64,000 nucleotides of DNA from assembly GCA_947489445.1 (NCBI GenBank), contig CANLDN010000010.1:142367-206366 (forward strand), given 5' to 3'. The position numbers and the translations under genes are program-made. Under the pieces are notes generated by a model. That model made no database searches. It was not told the DNA's origin and worked only from the letters and a program-made list of their open reading frames with translations. Positions 17,645-26,519 of this stretch are shown piece after piece. Positions within the stretch are counted from its first letter, which is position 1. Each line of letters opens with the position of its first letter. The stretch is from an uncultured Paracoccaceae bacterium (GTDB lineage Bacteria > Pseudomonadota > Alphaproteobacteria > Rhodobacterales > Rhodobacteraceae).

Positions 17645-19972
17645 GTGCCATCATTTTCGACAACACTTGAGCAGTCCATTCATGGGGCACTCGCCCTTGC
17701 GAATGCGCGCAAACATGAACTCGCAACGTTGGAGCATTTGCTGCTGGCATTGATCGATGAACCCGATGCGGCCCGCGTGATGCGTGCCTGTTCGGTCAAT
17801 TTGGACGAGTTGAAGAAGGATCTGGAAGATTTTATCGAAGATGATCTTTCGACGCTTGTGACCGATGTTGAAGGGTCAGAGGCTGTGCCGACGGCCGCAT
17901 TCCAGCGTGTCATTCAGCGCGCCGCGATCCATGTGCAATCGTCCGGCCGCAATGAGGTGACGGGCGCCAATGTGCTGGTCGCGATCTTTGCTGAGCGTGA
18001 AAGCAATGCCGCCTATTTCCTGCAAGAACAGGATATGACCCGCTACGACGCCGTAAATTTTATTGCCCATGGTGTGGCAAAGGACCCTGCATTCGGGGAA
18101 TCACGCCCTGTGACGGGTTCGCCTGATGAAGGCGAAACCGTATCAGTGGGCGCCGATGGCGAGGAAAAGGAAAGCGCGCTTGCAAAATATTGCGTTGATC
18201 TGAACGCCAAGGCGACCAAGGGCGATGTCGACCCCTTGATCGGTCGCGCACACGAGGTGGAACGCTGTATTCAGGTGCTGTGCCGCAGGCGGAAGAACAA
18301 CCCGCTGTTGGTGGGTGACCCTGGTGTTGGTAAAACGGCGATCGCTGAAGGTCTGGCCTTCAAGATCGTGAATGGCGAAACGCCAGAGGTTCTGTCGAAG
18401 GCCACGATTTATTCGCTTGATATGGGTGCATTGCTGGCTGGCACCCGCTACCGCGGTGATTTTGAGGAACGCCTGAAGGCCGTTATGACCGAGATGGAAG
18501 ATCACCCTGATGCGGTGTTGTTCATTGACGAGATCCACACCGTAATCGGTGCTGGTGCGACTTCTGGTGGGGCCATGGATGCATCGAACCTGCTGAAACC
18601 TGCGCTGCAGGGCGGAAAGTTGCGCTGCATGGGCTCGACCACCTACAAGGAATTCCGTCAGCATTTCGAGAAGGACCGCGCGTTGTCCCGCCGGTTCCAG
18701 AAGATTGATGTGACCGAACCTTCGGTCCCGGATTCGATCAAAATCCTGCAGGGGTTGAAACCCTATTTCGAAGAGCATCACAGCATCAAATACACCGCTG
18801 ATGCGATCAAGACGGCGGTGGAGCTGTCCGCACGCTATATCAATGATCGTAAGCTGCCCGACAAGGCGATTGACGTGATTGATGAGGCGGGTGCGGCGCA
18901 GCATCTGGTTGCGGAATCGAAGCGTCGCAAGACGATTGGCACCAAAGAGATCGAGAATGTGGTCGCCAAGATCGCCCGCATTCCGCCCAAGAACGTGTCG
19001 AAGGACGATGCCGAGGTGCTGAAAGATCTGGAGAAGACGCTGAAGCGCGTGGTCTTTGGTCAGGATACGGCGATCGAGGCGCTGTCATCGGCGATCAAGC
19101 TGGCGCGGGCTGGTCTGCGTGAGCCTGAAAAGCCCATCGGGAACTACCTGTTCGCAGGTCCGACCGGTGTGGGTAAAACCGAGGTGGCCAAGCAGTTGGC
19201 CAGCACACTGGGTGTAGAGCTGCTGCGCTTTGACATGTCGGAATATATGGAAAAGCATGCAGTGTCGCGTCTGATTGGTGCGCCTCCGGGCTATGTCGGA
19301 TTTGATCAGGGTGGCATGCTGACCGATGGGGTCGATCAGAACCCGCATTGCGTGCTGCTGCTGGATGAGATGGAAAAGGCGCACCCGGATGTCTACAACA
19401 TCCTGCTGCAGGTGATGGATCACGGGAAGCTGACCGACCATAACGGTCGGACGACCGATTTCCGCAATGTGATCCTCATCATGACGTCGAACGCGGGTGC
19501 GGCTGAAATGTCGAAAAACGCCATGGGCTTTGGCCGTGAGGCACGGACGGGTGAAGATACGGCGGCGATCGAACGCACATTCACACCGGAATTCCGGAAC
19601 CGTCTGGATGCGATCATTAGCTTTGGTGCTTTGCCGAAACCGGTGATCATGCAGGTGGTCGAGAAGTTTGTGCTGCAGCTTGAAGCGCAGTTGATCGACC
19701 GGAATGTGCATATCGAACTGACACCTGGCGCCGCCGAGTGGCTGGCCGACAAGGGCTATGATGAGAAAATGGGTGCGCGTCCACTGGGCCGCGTCATTCA
19801 GGAACACATCAAAAAGCCACTGGCCGAAGAATTGCTATTTGGCAAGCTGGTCAAAGGCGGGATCGTCAAGGTTGGGGTCAAGAAAGGCGCGCTTGATCTT
19901 AAGTATGAGGCCCCGGAGCAGGGGCGCATCGCCGATAGTGGAAACAAGCCACCTTTGTTGACGGCTGACTAG
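17645..19972 (+). CDS. clpA: ATP-dependent Clp protease ATP-binding subunit ClpA
   Basis: A 775-residue AAA+ unfoldase that feeds substrates to ClpP. The order is the N-terminal Clp_N repeat domain (residues 1-145), first AAA module with GDPGVGKT and Walker B VLFIDEIHTV, second module with GPTGVGKT and VLLLDEMEKAHPD, and the ClpB_D2-small C-terminal domain. A ClpA-type IGF-like loop would be the ClpP contact; I see IISFG in that region but cannot be firm on it. The start is GTG, seven bases after GAAGGAG. A clpS adaptor gene, often beside clpA, is not adjacent here. A strong terminator follows. Confidence 0.96.
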   Translation: MPSFSTTLEQSIHGALALANARKHELATLEHLLLALIDEPDAARVMRACSVNLDELKKDLEDFIEDDLSTLVTDVEGSEAVPTAAFQRVIQRAAIHVQSSGRNEVTGANVLVAIFAERESNAAYFLQEQDMTRYDAVNFIAHGVAKDPAFGESRPVTGSPDEGETVSVGADGEEKESALAKYCVDLNAKATKGDVDPLIGRAHEVERCIQVLCRRRKNNPLLVGDPGVGKTAIAEGLAFKIVNGETPEVLSKATIYSLDMGALLAGTRYRGDFEERLKAVMTEMEDHPDAVLFIDEIHTVIGAGATSGGAMDASNLLKPALQGGKLRCMGSTTYKEFRQHFEKDRALSRRFQKIDVTEPSVPDSIKILQGLKPYFEEHHSIKYTADAIKTAVELSARYINDRKLPDKAIDVIDEAGAAQHLVAESKRRKTIGTKEIENVVAKIARIPPKNVSKDDAEVLKDLEKTLKRVVFGQDTAIEALSSAIKLARAGLREPEKPIGNYLFAGPTGVGKTEVAKQLASTLGVELLRFDMSEYMEKHAVSRLIGAPPGYVGFDQGGMLTDGVDQNPHCVLLLDEMEKAHPDVYNILLQVMDHGKLTDHNGRTTDFRNVILIMTSNAGAAEMSKNAMGFGREARTGEDTAAIERTFTPEFRNRLDAIISFGALPKPVIMQVVEKFVLQLEAQLIDRNVHIELTPGAAEWLADKGYDEKMGARPLGRVIQEHIKKPLAEELLFGKLVKGGIVKVGVKKGALDLKYEAPEQGRIADSGNKPPLLTAD

Positions 19973-19997
19973 TCCGGCCCACAAATCGCGAAAAATG

Positions 19998-20031
19998 AAC
20001 CCGCTGTAGTGCTGCTACAGCGGGTTTTTTT
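19998..20031 (+). terminator. Rho-independent terminator of clpA
   Basis: AACCCGCTGTAG and CTACAGCGGGTT form a 12-bp stem around TGCTG, followed by a run of T residues, 25 bases after the clpA stop. Confidence 0.9.
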
Positions 20032-20155
20032 ATGGGTCAGCGCTGGGCGGCCATGGGGCGACCAAGCACGGTTAATCCATTCTCAACGCACCGGTTGTAT
20101 TGCGGTTTCATTGATACTGATCGCGCAAGGCATTTTGAGAGATGGAGTTCGTGGC

Positions 20156-22441
20156 ATGACCGGGACCTGGAATGGCAAGAACCGCCGCAGCAGATGGCGG
20201 CGTTTGAAACTGCGTTACAAGATGCCGATCCTCATTGGTGGGCCCACGCTCGTCTTGATGATCACGATATCCACATTGTCGTTCCTGATGGCGCAGTCAG
20301 AATTGAATTCACAACGTGACGTCGCGTTTGAACAGCTGCTGACCGACAAGACAGAACGCCTGAATGGCTGGCTGAGTGCTGTCAAAACGGACATGGAGGT
20401 GCTTGCCGCGGGCAAAGCCACACAAGACGCGATCATGGCGTTTGGTAAGGGCTGGGCTGCATTGGGTGATGATCCACGTTTGCAGCTCCAAAGGCTCTAT
20501 ATCTCGGGCAATCCAAACCCTAGCGGCGAAAAAGATAGGTTAACCGACGCGGGTGACGGGTCATTGTGGTCGCAAGCCCATGCCGCGTTTCATGATGGGT
20601 TTCGCACCGTTCAAATCGAGCGCGGTTACTACGATCTGTTCCTGTTCGACCTTGATGGTAACTTGATCTATTCGGTCTTTAAGGAGCTGGATTTTGCAAC
20701 GAATTTCCAAACCGGTGTTTATGCAGAAAGCGATCTTGGTGTCGCATATCAAAATGCCGTAAATCTGCCTGCCGGGGCCTTCCATGTTACTGATTTTGCA
20801 CCTTATGCACCAAGTTTCGGCGCGCCGGCAAAGTTTGTCGCGATGCCGGTGTTCGACTCTGACGGCGCCAAGATCGGTGTCGCGGCGCTTCAATTGCCGG
20901 TTGACACGATCGCCGACATAATCTCGGTCTCACCGATGTTGGGTGAAACCGGCGTTATTTATGCCGTTGGAACAGATGGCCGGGCCCGTTCCAGCGCGGT
21001 TCGTGAAGGCGGTCATGCGCTTCTGGATGCATTGCCACGTTTGCCGCAGGTGCTTGCGGCTATGAATGGCGAGACCGCAACCTTTACGAACGTCACGGGG
21101 CTCTCTGGAAATCCGGTTATTGCCCACACAAAGGCGTTTGATTTTTTTGGCACAGATTGGCGGTTGGTTTTGGAACAGGACCTGACCGAAGCACGGGCGG
21201 GGGCGAACAACCTGTTATCATTGGCTACGCTGCAGATTGCTGTTGTCATTCTGATCGTACTGGCGCTTGCATTTTGGACGGCGAGTACGTTGACCCGCCG
21301 GATCATTGCATTGGCCAGCAGCGTTAACGGCATCGCGGAAGGCGACTTTGACAGCATCATTTCGCAGACGAAGACCGGCGATGAACTGGGTGATATCGCC
21401 AGAGCGCTGGAACGGTTTAAGAAGGATCTGGCCGAAGGTCGTGACGCAATCGTCGAACAAAAGAAAAGTGTCGAGGTGCAGGCCGACGTGATGGGCAAGA
21501 TTGGCGATGCGCTTTCGGCATTGTCAGGTGGTTCACTAAACTGCGCGATTACCGAACCGTTTCCTGAAAGCTATGAAGGGTTACGCAAAAATGTAAACGA
21601 TACCGTTGCAGCCCTGTCGAAAATTGTAGGTAGTTTGCAAGGTAACGCGGCGCAGATTAACGCGGATGCGCAACGGCTGAGTGAAGGCACGACAAACCTG
21701 TCACGACGCACGGAAAGCCAGGCCGCCACGCTTGAACAGACCACCGCTGCGATGGAAGAAATCAACACAAGCGTGAAGGCCACTGCGGGTGGTGCACGCG
21801 ATATTGTTCAGGCCATCGATAGCACCCGCAGCCGGGCAGAGCATGGTGAGGTTGTGCGCAATCACGCCGTTGATGCGATGAACACGATTGAGCATTCATC
21901 AGAGCAGATTGGCCAAATTGTCCAGCTGATTGATGATATTTCCTTTCAGACGAACCTGTTGGCACTGAATGCCGGTGTTGAGGCAGCACGGGCAGGTGAT
22001 GCCGGACGCGGTTTTGCCGTTGTCGCATCGGAGGTGCGCGCATTGGCGCAACGATCATCTGACAGTGCTGCAGAAATTCGACGCCTGATTGATAGTACAA
22101 ATGCGAGTATCACAAATGGTGTAAAGCTGGTGTCGGACATGGGCACCGCGATTGAGGAAGTCCTTGTCGGGGTCAACGAGGTTTCGACCCATATCAAGAA
22201 GATTGCCAGCGGCACGGAAGAACAGGCCGCCGGTTTGTCGGAAATCAACACAGGCATTGCAATGTTGGATAAGGTTACCCAACAAAACGCCGCCATGGCC
22301 GATGACAGTGCCACATCTTCGCGTGAGCTGCAGCATAAAGCTGATGAGCTCAGTGCGCTGGTCGCGCATTTTCGCGGCGCGGAAAGTATCGATACCGGCT
22401 ATGATGAAAGCCATGCTTTGGTGTTCACCCGCTCCGCCTAA
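20156..22441 (+). CDS. Methyl-accepting chemotaxis protein
   Basis: A 761-residue chemoreceptor from the ATG at 20156, nine bases after GGAG. An earlier in-frame ATG overlaps the clpA terminator and is rejected. The first transmembrane helix is residues 25-46, and a large periplasmic sensor (about 47-350, likely dCache-like) follows. The second helix is near 355-380, then a HAMP region (VNGIAEGDFDSIISQTKTGDELGDI), and the signalling hairpin with the conserved tip EIGQIVQLIDDISFQTNLLALNAGVEAARAG-type sequence, then a second set of heptads. No CheR-binding pentapeptide is seen at the C-terminus. The ligand is unknown. Confidence 0.92.
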   Translation: MTGTWNGKNRRSRWRRLKLRYKMPILIGGPTLVLMITISTLSFLMAQSELNSQRDVAFEQLLTDKTERLNGWLSAVKTDMEVLAAGKATQDAIMAFGKGWAALGDDPRLQLQRLYISGNPNPSGEKDRLTDAGDGSLWSQAHAAFHDGFRTVQIERGYYDLFLFDLDGNLIYSVFKELDFATNFQTGVYAESDLGVAYQNAVNLPAGAFHVTDFAPYAPSFGAPAKFVAMPVFDSDGAKIGVAALQLPVDTIADIISVSPMLGETGVIYAVGTDGRARSSAVREGGHALLDALPRLPQVLAAMNGETATFTNVTGLSGNPVIAHTKAFDFFGTDWRLVLEQDLTEARAGANNLLSLATLQIAVVILIVLALAFWTASTLTRRIIALASSVNGIAEGDFDSIISQTKTGDELGDIARALERFKKDLAEGRDAIVEQKKSVEVQADVMGKIGDALSALSGGSLNCAITEPFPESYEGLRKNVNDTVAALSKIVGSLQGNAAQINADAQRLSEGTTNLSRRTESQAATLEQTTAAMEEINTSVKATAGGARDIVQAIDSTRSRAEHGEVVRNHAVDAMNTIEHSSEQIGQIVQLIDDISFQTNLLALNAGVEAARAGDAGRGFAVVASEVRALAQRSSDSAAEIRRLIDSTNASITNGVKLVSDMGTAIEEVLVGVNEVSTHIKKIASGTEEQAAGLSEINTGIAMLDKVTQQNAAMADDSATSSRELQHKADELSALVAHFRGAESIDTGYDESHALVFTRSA

Positions 22442-22661
22442 ATCTTCAAAACCGATCCCGCATACGGCTGACGTGATAAGACCTATGGTACGATGCATCG
22501 CGCCATTTCGGTTCGGGCGGTTGTATAATAACCCTGCGTAGTAGTTTTGGAGGTTTGCCAACCCCCAGCTGTCTGCCATTGGTGGCGACAACCGATAGGC
22601 GCCGGTATTGCGTTAGGCGGCGTAAGCGACCCGGCACATCACGCCACGGGACCTTTAAGCA

Positions 22662-22688
22662 AAACGCCCACCTCAATGGTGGGCGTTT
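22662..22688 (-). terminator. Terminator downstream of rpsO (possibly bidirectional)
   Basis: AAACGCCCACC (22662-22672) and GGTGGGCGTTT (22678-22688) form an 11-bp stem with a 5-base loop, 60 bases beyond the rpsO stop. On the minus strand the stem is followed by a short T stretch (GTTTTGCTT). It sits between two convergent genes, so it may serve the chemoreceptor too. Confidence 0.72.
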
Positions 22689-22749
22689 CATCACATCAGG
22701 TACACCATATTAGGCGGCGCATTTCTGTCAGTCGCGTTGCCAAAAGCGG

Positions 22750-23019
22750 TTAGCGACGCAGTCCAAGCCGTTTGATCAAATCCTGATAACGCGCTTCGTC
22801 TTTGCTGCGTGTGTAGTCCAGCAGCTTACGGCGCAATGCAACCATTTTCAGTAGGCCACGACGACCATGATTGTCTTTTTTGTGCGTCTTGAAATGTTCA
22901 GTCAGTGTCGCGATGCGCGACGACAGGATGGCAACCTGAACTTCGGGCGAACCTGTGTCGCCCTCTTTGGTTGCGAATTCTTTCATGACGCGTGCTTTTT
23001 CTTCAACAGTAATCGACAT
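22750..23019 (-). CDS. rpsO: 30S ribosomal protein S15
   Basis: 89 residues starting MSITVEEKARVM, the normal length for S15. The ATG at 23019 follows AAGGAGACCCC. Conserved segments include GDTGSPEVQVAILSSRI, HFKTHKKDNHGRRGLL and RRKLLDYTRSKDEARYQ. S15 binds the central domain of 16S rRNA early in 30S assembly. truB lies 2.5 kb upstream on the same strand, with unrelated genes between; in many bacteria truB and rpsO are adjacent. Confidence 0.97.
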   Translation of the reverse strand: MSITVEEKARVMKEFATKEGDTGSPEVQVAILSSRIATLTEHFKTHKKDNHGRRGLLKMVALRRKLLDYTRSKDEARYQDLIKRLGLRR

Positions 23020-23150
23020 CGGGGTCTCCTTATTCAAAGGGTTGATGGCACGATCCGGGATGTCGTCCAGAAAGGCCCGTGGAGGGTCCGACGAGGGATT
23101 CTCGCGCGGATGGCTGCGTTTAGGGCGATTTGGCTGAAAAGGGAAGCGTT

Positions 23151-24002
23151 TTATGCCGCAGCGACAAAGGAAACAGCGCTCAAATCAATCTCTGACAGGT
23201 TGGTGAATGTCGCGACGGCCTCTCCGTCGGCCAGCAGGGTCAGACCCGCCTCCGACAAGGATGTGGTAAGCGCCGGAATCTCACCATCGTATCCGATTTC
23301 GATGATGTCTGCCGTAGGGTCAAAATCTTCGACGGTCGGGTTTTCGCCAGCCGTCAGTGCGAAGGTGTCCGCACCGGTTCCCCCGTGCAGATTGTCGCCC
23401 GTTCCGCCCATCAGGATATCATCGCCCGCGCCACCGTTCAGGAAGTCGCGAATATTGTCGCCCCGATCATAAAGCGTATCATCACCGGAGCCGCCATGCA
23501 GCGTATCGGCCCCGTCATCGCCGACCAATACATCATCCCCTAACGAACCAAGTAGCGCATCGTCGCCATCGCCACCCATAAGGATGTCATTGCCGCCGCC
23601 GCCATTGAGCGCGTCATCGCCATCGCGCCCCGCGATGGTATCATTGCCAACATGCCCATAAAGCGTGTCGTCGCCCGCGCCCCCGTCGATAATGTCATCC
23701 CCGCGCCCGCCATGTATTTCATCATTCCCGGCGCCACTGGCGAGTTGGTCATTCCCATCTTCGCCGTCGATATAGTCATTCCCACCGCCTGTGAGAACAG
23801 TATCGTCATCGTCGCCCGAAAAGATGACAGTGTCATCATCGCTCGCCGCGAGTATCTGATCAAGCGTCGCAACCTCTGTGCTTGGGTCGTCGTCATCCTT
23901 TGGCGCGGTATCATCGTCCGCAACTTTCGCCTCACCCAGATCCGATCCGGTGATGACAAAGGCCGATAGCGCGACGCCCATTATTCCAAGAATGGCCAGC
24001 AT
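23151..24002 (-). CDS. RTX (hemolysin-type calcium-binding) repeat protein with N-terminal membrane segment
   Basis: 283 residues. An N-terminal hydrophobic helix (about 1-20, LAILGIMGVALSAFVITGSD) is followed by an acidic linker (DDDTAPKDDDDPS). About 15 RTX nonapeptide units of the GGxGxD type run between residues 60 and 215 (GGGNDYIDG, GGRGDDIIDGG, GGAGDDILMGG). A short C-terminal strand-rich part reads AEGLTLLADGEAVATF-like. Such repeats fold into a beta-roll when they bind Ca2+. RTX proteins are usually exported by type I systems via a C-terminal signal, but no type I transporter genes are nearby and here an N-terminal membrane segment is present. The role is unknown. Confidence 0.85.
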   Translation of the reverse strand: MLAILGIMGVALSAFVITGSDLGEAKVADDDTAPKDDDDPSTEVATLDQILAASDDDTVIFSGDDDDTVLTGGGNDYIDGEDGNDQLASGAGNDEIHGGRGDDIIDGGAGDDTLYGHVGNDTIAGRDGDDALNGGGGNDILMGGDGDDALLGSLGDDVLVGDDGADTLHGGSGDDTLYDRGDNIRDFLNGGAGDDILMGGTGDNLHGGTGADTFALTAGENPTVEDFDPTADIIEIGYDGEIPALTTSLSEAGLTLLADGEAVATFTNLSEIDLSAVSFVAAA

Positions 24003-24099
24003 GATTGGTTACCTAAAATTATCCGAGTCGCCCCCGACCCTTCGGACAAACTGCATAGCACAACAGGCCGCATTATTGGCCGGGAAACTGCCCCTATGG

Positions 24100-24981
24100 T
24101 TAACGAAAGAAGGGCAGAAAGCTGTCGATTACGGCGGTTGGATTTTCCTCCATGGCGAAGTGACCGGAGGTGCAGGCGCTGTCTGTCATCTGTCCAACCC
24201 ATGGTTTCCAAAGGGCTGCAGGGTCGCCTGTCTGGGCCGGGAAGCCGCCCCTCGCCCAAAGGAAATGCATCGGGGCCGCGATCATGTGTCCAGCTGCCCG
24301 GTCCGTTTCGTCCAGCGCTTTGTCGAACGTGGCCCCGGCGCGGTAGTCGGCGCACATGGCGTGCAGATGGGCAGGGTCACTGGCTTGCGCGCGATAGCTT
24401 TCCAGCGCCGCTTGCGAAAAGACGGACAGCGATTTGTCCAATGTCCATGCCGCCAGCGTCCAGTCGATATATCCCGCAGGATCGGCGCCAATCATCCGCT
24501 CGGGCAGCGGGGCGGGTTGGGCCAGAAAGGTCCAGTGATAGGCCTTCAACGCAAGATCAGCGTTCCAGCTGGCCCAGAAATCACCGGTCGGGACGATCTC
24601 GATGATGCCGAGCTTGATCAGGCGATCCGGATGATCAAGGGCAAAGCGGTATGCGACCCGCCCGCCGCGATCATGCCCCAGCACATGTGCCTTTTCGATG
24701 CCAAGGCGGTCCATCAGCGCCGCAATGTCCGCCGCCATCTGTCGTTTGGAATAGGTGCTGTGATCTGCGTTATCGCCGGGCGCATCGCTGTCGCCATAAC
24801 CGCGCAGGTCAGGGATGATCACGTCGAATTGGTCGGTAAAGGCGGGGGCGACATGCTCCCAGCAGTGGTGGTTCTGGGGATAGCCATGCAACAGGATCAG
24901 CGGCGTACCCTTTCCTGCGCGATGGACTGAAAGCTGGATATCGCCGCATTGGTGATAGGATTGGGTGAAACCGGGGATCAT
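24100..24981 (-). CDS. Alpha/beta hydrolase, haloacetate dehalogenase/epoxide hydrolase-like
   Basis: 293 residues from the ATG at 24981, which overlaps the stop of the upstream DUF1643 gene in ATGA. The motifs match the fluoroacetate dehalogenase/epoxide hydrolase branch: ILLHGYPQNHHCWEHVAP, PDLRGYGDSDAPGDN, and the nucleophile elbow VLGHDRGGRVAYRFALDHPDRL with Asp instead of Ser. A tryptophan-rich cap and the C-terminal SGHFAMEENP supply the His. An Asp nucleophile supports haloalkanoate or epoxide hydrolysis. The true substrate is not known, and many roseobacter members are annotated only as hydrolases. Confidence 0.85.
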   Translation of the reverse strand: MIPGFTQSYHQCGDIQLSVHRAGKGTPLILLHGYPQNHHCWEHVAPAFTDQFDVIIPDLRGYGDSDAPGDNADHSTYSKRQMAADIAALMDRLGIEKAHVLGHDRGGRVAYRFALDHPDRLIKLGIIEIVPTGDFWASWNADLALKAYHWTFLAQPAPLPERMIGADPAGYIDWTLAAWTLDKSLSVFSQAALESYRAQASDPAHLHAMCADYRAGATFDKALDETDRAAGHMIAAPMHFLWARGGFPAQTGDPAALWKPWVGQMTDSACTSGHFAMEENPTAVIDSFLPFFR

Positions 24982-25490
24982 TGGGCGCTCCAAAGGATGG
25001 GTTGCTGGTCGTAGCTGATATAGAGCGGATGTTTGGGGTGGCCGTGTTTGCTCAACCCCAATGTATAGAGCGGTTTGCCCGTGTCACGCAAAAGCCGCGC
25101 AGTGGCGGGGCCGCGATCCATATGGGTGCCGTGCGTGCCCCAGGCGGCAATGATCTGATCGGCCCAGTGGGCGCCATCGCGGATCGTATCGTCATTTGCC
25201 GGGCCAACCGGATCAGAGGCTTTGCGCATTTGCCGGGGGTCGGTGTCGCGCCAGGCAAAGATGTTGGTGACCTGAAACGCGCCGAACCCTAACGCGCGGG
25301 CGCGGCGTTCGCAGCGTTCGACGGTGGGGTCGTTTTGTATCTCGGTCGCCTTGGACGGGTTGAGCATCACGAACAGCACCCGGCGGCCTGCCGGGTCCCA
25401 TGTCCGGGTCAGGGCGTAGCGATACCGTTCGCAATCCGAATAGGTCGCGGTGGATGGTGCATCGTCTTTGACATGTGTGCGTGTGATCAT
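24978..25490 (-). CDS. DUF1643 family protein
   Basis: A 170-residue protein of the DUF1643 family, recognised by YRYALTRTWDPAGRRVLFVMLNPSKA near the N-terminus, DPTVERCERRARALGFGAFQVTNIFAWR, and the C-terminal LGLSKHGHPKHPLYI. The NPSxA and KHGxPxHPLY motifs are the conserved core; biochemical function is not established. It is cytoplasmic, with no signal or membrane segment. Its stop overlaps the start of the dehalogenase-like gene, so the two are translationally coupled. It lies just downstream of truB on the same strand. Confidence 0.88.
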   Translation of the reverse strand: MITRTHVKDDAPSTATYSDCERYRYALTRTWDPAGRRVLFVMLNPSKATEIQNDPTVERCERRARALGFGAFQVTNIFAWRDTDPRQMRKASDPVGPANDDTIRDGAHWADQIIAAWGTHGTHMDRGPATARLLRDTGKPLYTLGLSKHGHPKHPLYISYDQQPILWSAQ

Positions 25491-25510
25491 GTCAAAACAG
25501 ATACCACAAC

Positions 25511-25535
25511 GTAGGGTGGGTCTTGACCCACCTAC
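25511..25535. repeat. REP-like palindrome overlapping the truB stop codon
   Basis: GTAGGGTGGGTC and GACCCACCTAC face each other across two T residues. The element spans the truB stop codon (25532-25534) and ends 20 bases before the DUF1643 start. Related palindromes occur at 10757-10774 and 11161-11185. Confidence 0.65.
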
Positions 25536-26437
25536 GCCACGAAAACGCGGGTCGGTTGCATTTCGCCGCCACGATAGGTGCCCACGGCGATGGCCTTGCC
25601 GTCATAAGACGCCCAAACTTCCTCGCCATATTCAACATCGCTGGCGATCACGGATGCCGGATTGCCATTGCGCAATTTCGCGACACTTTCTGCAAGGCAG
25701 CGGACCTCTGGCAGATCACAAAGGCCAACCTCAAGCGGTTGCAGATAGGTGTCCAGATCGGGCGTCTTTGCCATGGCATCAACCTGATCCATTGTGATAC
25801 CATTCTCGGCTTGAAAGGGCCCCGACCAGATGCGGCGCAGGAATTTCACATGCCCCTTGCATCCCAACACATCGCCAAGATCCCGTGCGATGGAACGGAC
25901 ATAGCCGCCTTTCCCGCAGGTCATTTCCAGCACAACGTGATCGGCATCGGGGCGATCAACCAACAACAGCTCCTCCACCCAAAGGGGCCGGGCGGCAAGC
26001 GCCATCTCTTCGCCGTCGCGCGCTTTTTTATAGGCGCGCTCGCCGTCGACTTTGACGGCAGAAAACTGCGGCGGGACCTGCATGATATCCCCGACAAAAC
26101 CACCCAACGCGGCCTTGATCGCGTCATCATCGGGGCGCAGATCGCTTTGTGCAATCACTTCGCCCTCTGCATCGTCGGTGTTGGTGGCCTGGCCTAGTCG
26201 GACGGTAAAGGCATAAGCCTTCAGCGCGTCCGTGATGTAGGGCACGGTTTTTGTCGCTTCGCCCAGGGCGACGGCCAAAACACCCGTTGCTTCGGGGTCC
26301 AACGTGCCAGCATGCCCCGCCTTTTTAGCATCCATCGCCCAGCGCACCTTGTTGACCACGGCGGTCGAAGTGATCCCCGCCGGTTTATCAATGACCAACC
26401 AGCCCGAAATATCGCGCCCTTTGCGTTTGCGTGCCAT
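25532..26437 (-). CDS. truB: tRNA pseudouridine(55) synthase
   Basis: 301 residues. TruB converts U55 in the T-loop of tRNAs to pseudouridine. The signature KAGHAGTLDPEATGVL carries the catalytic Asp. GWLVIDKPAGITSTAVVNKV opens the fold, and YKKARDGEEMALAARPLWVEEL and GGYVRSIARDLGD are further family blocks. The C-terminal region is short, as usual in alphaproteobacteria, and its last codons and stop are overlapped by the palindrome. It sits upstream of the DUF1643 and hydrolase genes on the same strand. Confidence 0.96.
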   Translation of the reverse strand: MARKRKGRDISGWLVIDKPAGITSTAVVNKVRWAMDAKKAGHAGTLDPEATGVLAVALGEATKTVPYITDALKAYAFTVRLGQATNTDDAEGEVIAQSDLRPDDDAIKAALGGFVGDIMQVPPQFSAVKVDGERAYKKARDGEEMALAARPLWVEELLLVDRPDADHVVLEMTCGKGGYVRSIARDLGDVLGCKGHVKFLRRIWSGPFQAENGITMDQVDAMAKTPDLDTYLQPLEVGLCDLPEVRCLAESVAKLRNGNPASVIASDVEYGEEVWASYDGKAIAVGTYRGGEMQPTRVFVA

Positions 26438-26519
26438 GTCTGTCGCCTTTATTGCCTAACGGGCTGCTAGTCCCGCGGCGATTGGGGGTCAAGCGCCCAC
26501 GTCATTTGTGACGTCGCAT

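Noticed and set aside
17645..17645. Expectation of a clpS gene just before clpA
   Set aside because: The 177 bases between gloB and clpA are too short and contain no ClpS-like frame.
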